Assembly: GCA_026416655.1 (NCBI GenBank)
Contig: JAOAES010000045.1
Coordinates: 1-6,706 of the forward strand
DNA: 6,706 nucleotides
Direction of reading: 5' to 3'
From: Fimbriimonadales bacterium
GTDB lineage: Bacteria; Armatimonadota; Fimbriimonadia; Fimbriimonadales; GBS-DC
A model generated the notes under the pieces. That model did no database searches. It worked only from the letters and a program-made list of their open reading frames with translations, and was not told the origin of the DNA. Positions 5,609 through 6,706 of this stretch are shown in pieces. A program made the position numbers and the translations under genes. Numbering within the stretch: the stretch's first letter is position 1; every line of letters begins with the position of its first letter.

Positions 5609-6706
5609 TCACCGCACTCCCAGCGTCGCCGAGCGGGAGCCGCCGTCTGTAGAAACCGTGATGGTGGCGTTCACTGCGCCACGTCCCGGGTAGGTGTAGA
5701 CGGTGAACTGCACGGTGCGCACACCGGGACGCACATAGACCGTAGCAGGCGTCCACACGCGGCTGGTCTGGTCGTTGCTCACGCGCAACCATAGTCCCTC
5801 TGAAGGCGCGACGCTACTGAGCATTATCGTTGCCGTGGAAGTGCGTCCGCTCGGCACGATAGGAGGCGAGAGCGTCAGTGAGATGGGGGCAGGCGGGTTC
5901 ACGGTGAGCGTCGCGCTGGACTGCGAGCCGTTCAGCGAAGCGGTCAAAGTCGCGCTGGTGCGACTGGAAACGGGCGTCGTAGCCACACGGACGCTCGCGC
6001 TTTGCTGACCTGCGGGCACTGCTACACTTGTCGGCAGCGAGGCGACCGTCGGGTTGCTGCTGCTGAGTTGCACCTGTACGCCGCCGCTGGGGGCAGGCAC
6101 AGTGAGGGTCACGGTCAAATTAGCGGTCTGACCTCCTGCAACCGTTGTGGGCGAAAGGGCGACGGACTGCACACGGAAGGCAGAAACGACCTGCAGTGTC
6201 GCTGAGCGTGCGACGCCGCCTGCCGTTGCCGTAATCGTCGCGTTGCCTGCGCCCGATGCGCTCGTGGAGATGTTGAAAGTGCCTGTCGTCTGCCCTTGCG
6301 GGATTGTTATGGAAGCGGCGCACCACGCGAGGCTGGGGTTGCTACTGCTCAGCTGCACCACCACGCCGCCAGAACCCGCAGGGCGGTTCAGGGTCACTGT
6401 CCCCCGCACGGTTCCGCCCGCTTGCACAGTGCTTGCGCTGAGGCTTAGCTGGCTGACCGATGGCGTGTTCTCCATCTGGAGCGCCGCCTGAAGCGCACGG
6501 TGGAGGTTCAATCGCCCCTTGCCTTCGCCGATTCCGCCGAACCAGTAGGGTTGATAGGGGTCGGCGTTGTTTTCGAGGGCTTGGCGCAGCTGCTGATTGC
6601 TGAGGCTGGGCACACGCGACCAGATAAGCGCGGCGGCGCCCGCCACGTGGGGGCACGCCATCGAAGTGCCACTCCAGCTCTCATAGCCGCCGCCCGGCAC
6701 GGTGGA
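5609..6706 (-). CDS. Subtilisin-like (S8) serine protease, C-terminal part with Ig-like repeats
   Basis: The frame is open through the right edge, so the signal peptide, propeptide and the catalytic Asp and His are outside; 365 residues remain. Near the start lies the S8 active-site serine motif S-W-S-G-T-S-M-A-C-P-H-V-A-G, with the catalytic Ser at visible residue 15. The catalytic domain finishes with the family's helix ending (LRQALENNADP...GKGRLNLHRALQAAL, to about residue 76). Three tandem domains of about 85-95 residues follow, all beta-rich and Ser/Thr/Val-rich, each with an opening LS-x-S/P-x-x-V-x-x-G and a closing ATLxV strand. The first two share VQLSSSNP. They resemble bacterial Ig-like domains of secreted proteases. 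No membrane anchor or sorting signal is seen after the last strand, so it is probably released or bound through the repeats. Confidence 0.92.
   Translation of the reverse strand, partial: STVPGGGYESWSGTSMACPHVAGAAALIWSRVPSLSNQQLRQALENNADPYQPYWFGGIGEGKGRLNLHRALQAALQMENTPSVSQLSLSASTVQAGGTVRGTVTLNRPAGSGGVVVQLSSSNPSLAWCAASITIPQGQTTGTFNISTSASGAGNATITATAGGVARSATLQVVSAFRVQSVALSPTTVAGGQTANLTVTLTVPAPSGGVQVQLSSSNPTVASLPTSVAVPAGQQSASVRVATTPVSSRTSATLTASLNGSQSSATLTVNPPAPISLTLSPPIVPSGRTSTATIMLSSVAPSEGLWLRVSNDQTSRVWTPATVYVRPGVRTVQFTVYTYPGRGAVNATITVSTDGGSRSATLGVR

Overview
The window is a chromosomal stretch from a GC-rich bacterium with well-formed GGAGGT ribosome binding sites. A DUF1080 protein, a subtilase with Ig-like repeats, and a prepilin-like protein whose mature part reads C-x-x-N-M-R-Q...YMQDYDE suggest an Armatimonadota-like (for example Fimbriimonadia) environmental genome. 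This placement is an inference from protein style, not from a marker gene. No rRNA, tRNA, transposase or CRISPR array is visible.

Left part (1-2760). The 3' end of a plus-strand DUF1080 (3-keto-disaccharide hydrolase-like) gene converges on a minus-strand DUF3298-type gene. That gene is divergent from a plus-strand major facilitator transporter of the MJ1317-like type. The divergent spacer carries short repeated half-sites. Directly after the transporter is a cluster of three near-identical GC-rich hairpins, which looks like a dispersed palindromic repeat.

Right part (2774-6706). Everything lies on the minus strand. In transcription order it holds: the C-terminal part of a secreted subtilisin-like protease with three Ig-like repeats; a candidate promoter; a small sigma-70-like regulator; a secreted cysteine-rich protein whose frame is broken at a run of nine G; a three-helix membrane protein; a type IV prepilin-like protein, coupled to the membrane protein by an ATGA overlap and possibly frameshifted near its C-terminus; and a HEAT-repeat protein. 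From the sigma-like gene to the prepilin the genes overlap or nearly touch, so they probably form one operon.

The sigma / Cys-rich / membrane / prepilin cassette is the most interesting part. I recognise no named system in it. It would fit a self-contained cell-envelope or surface module with its own sigma-like regulator. The G9 run lies where the sigma-like and Cys-rich frames overlap, so a one-base length change would alter both products. That could be phase variation, a decayed gene or a sequencing error; the sequence alone cannot decide. The membrane gene is clearly more AT-rich than the transporter (about 40% versus 65% GC in hand-counted samples).
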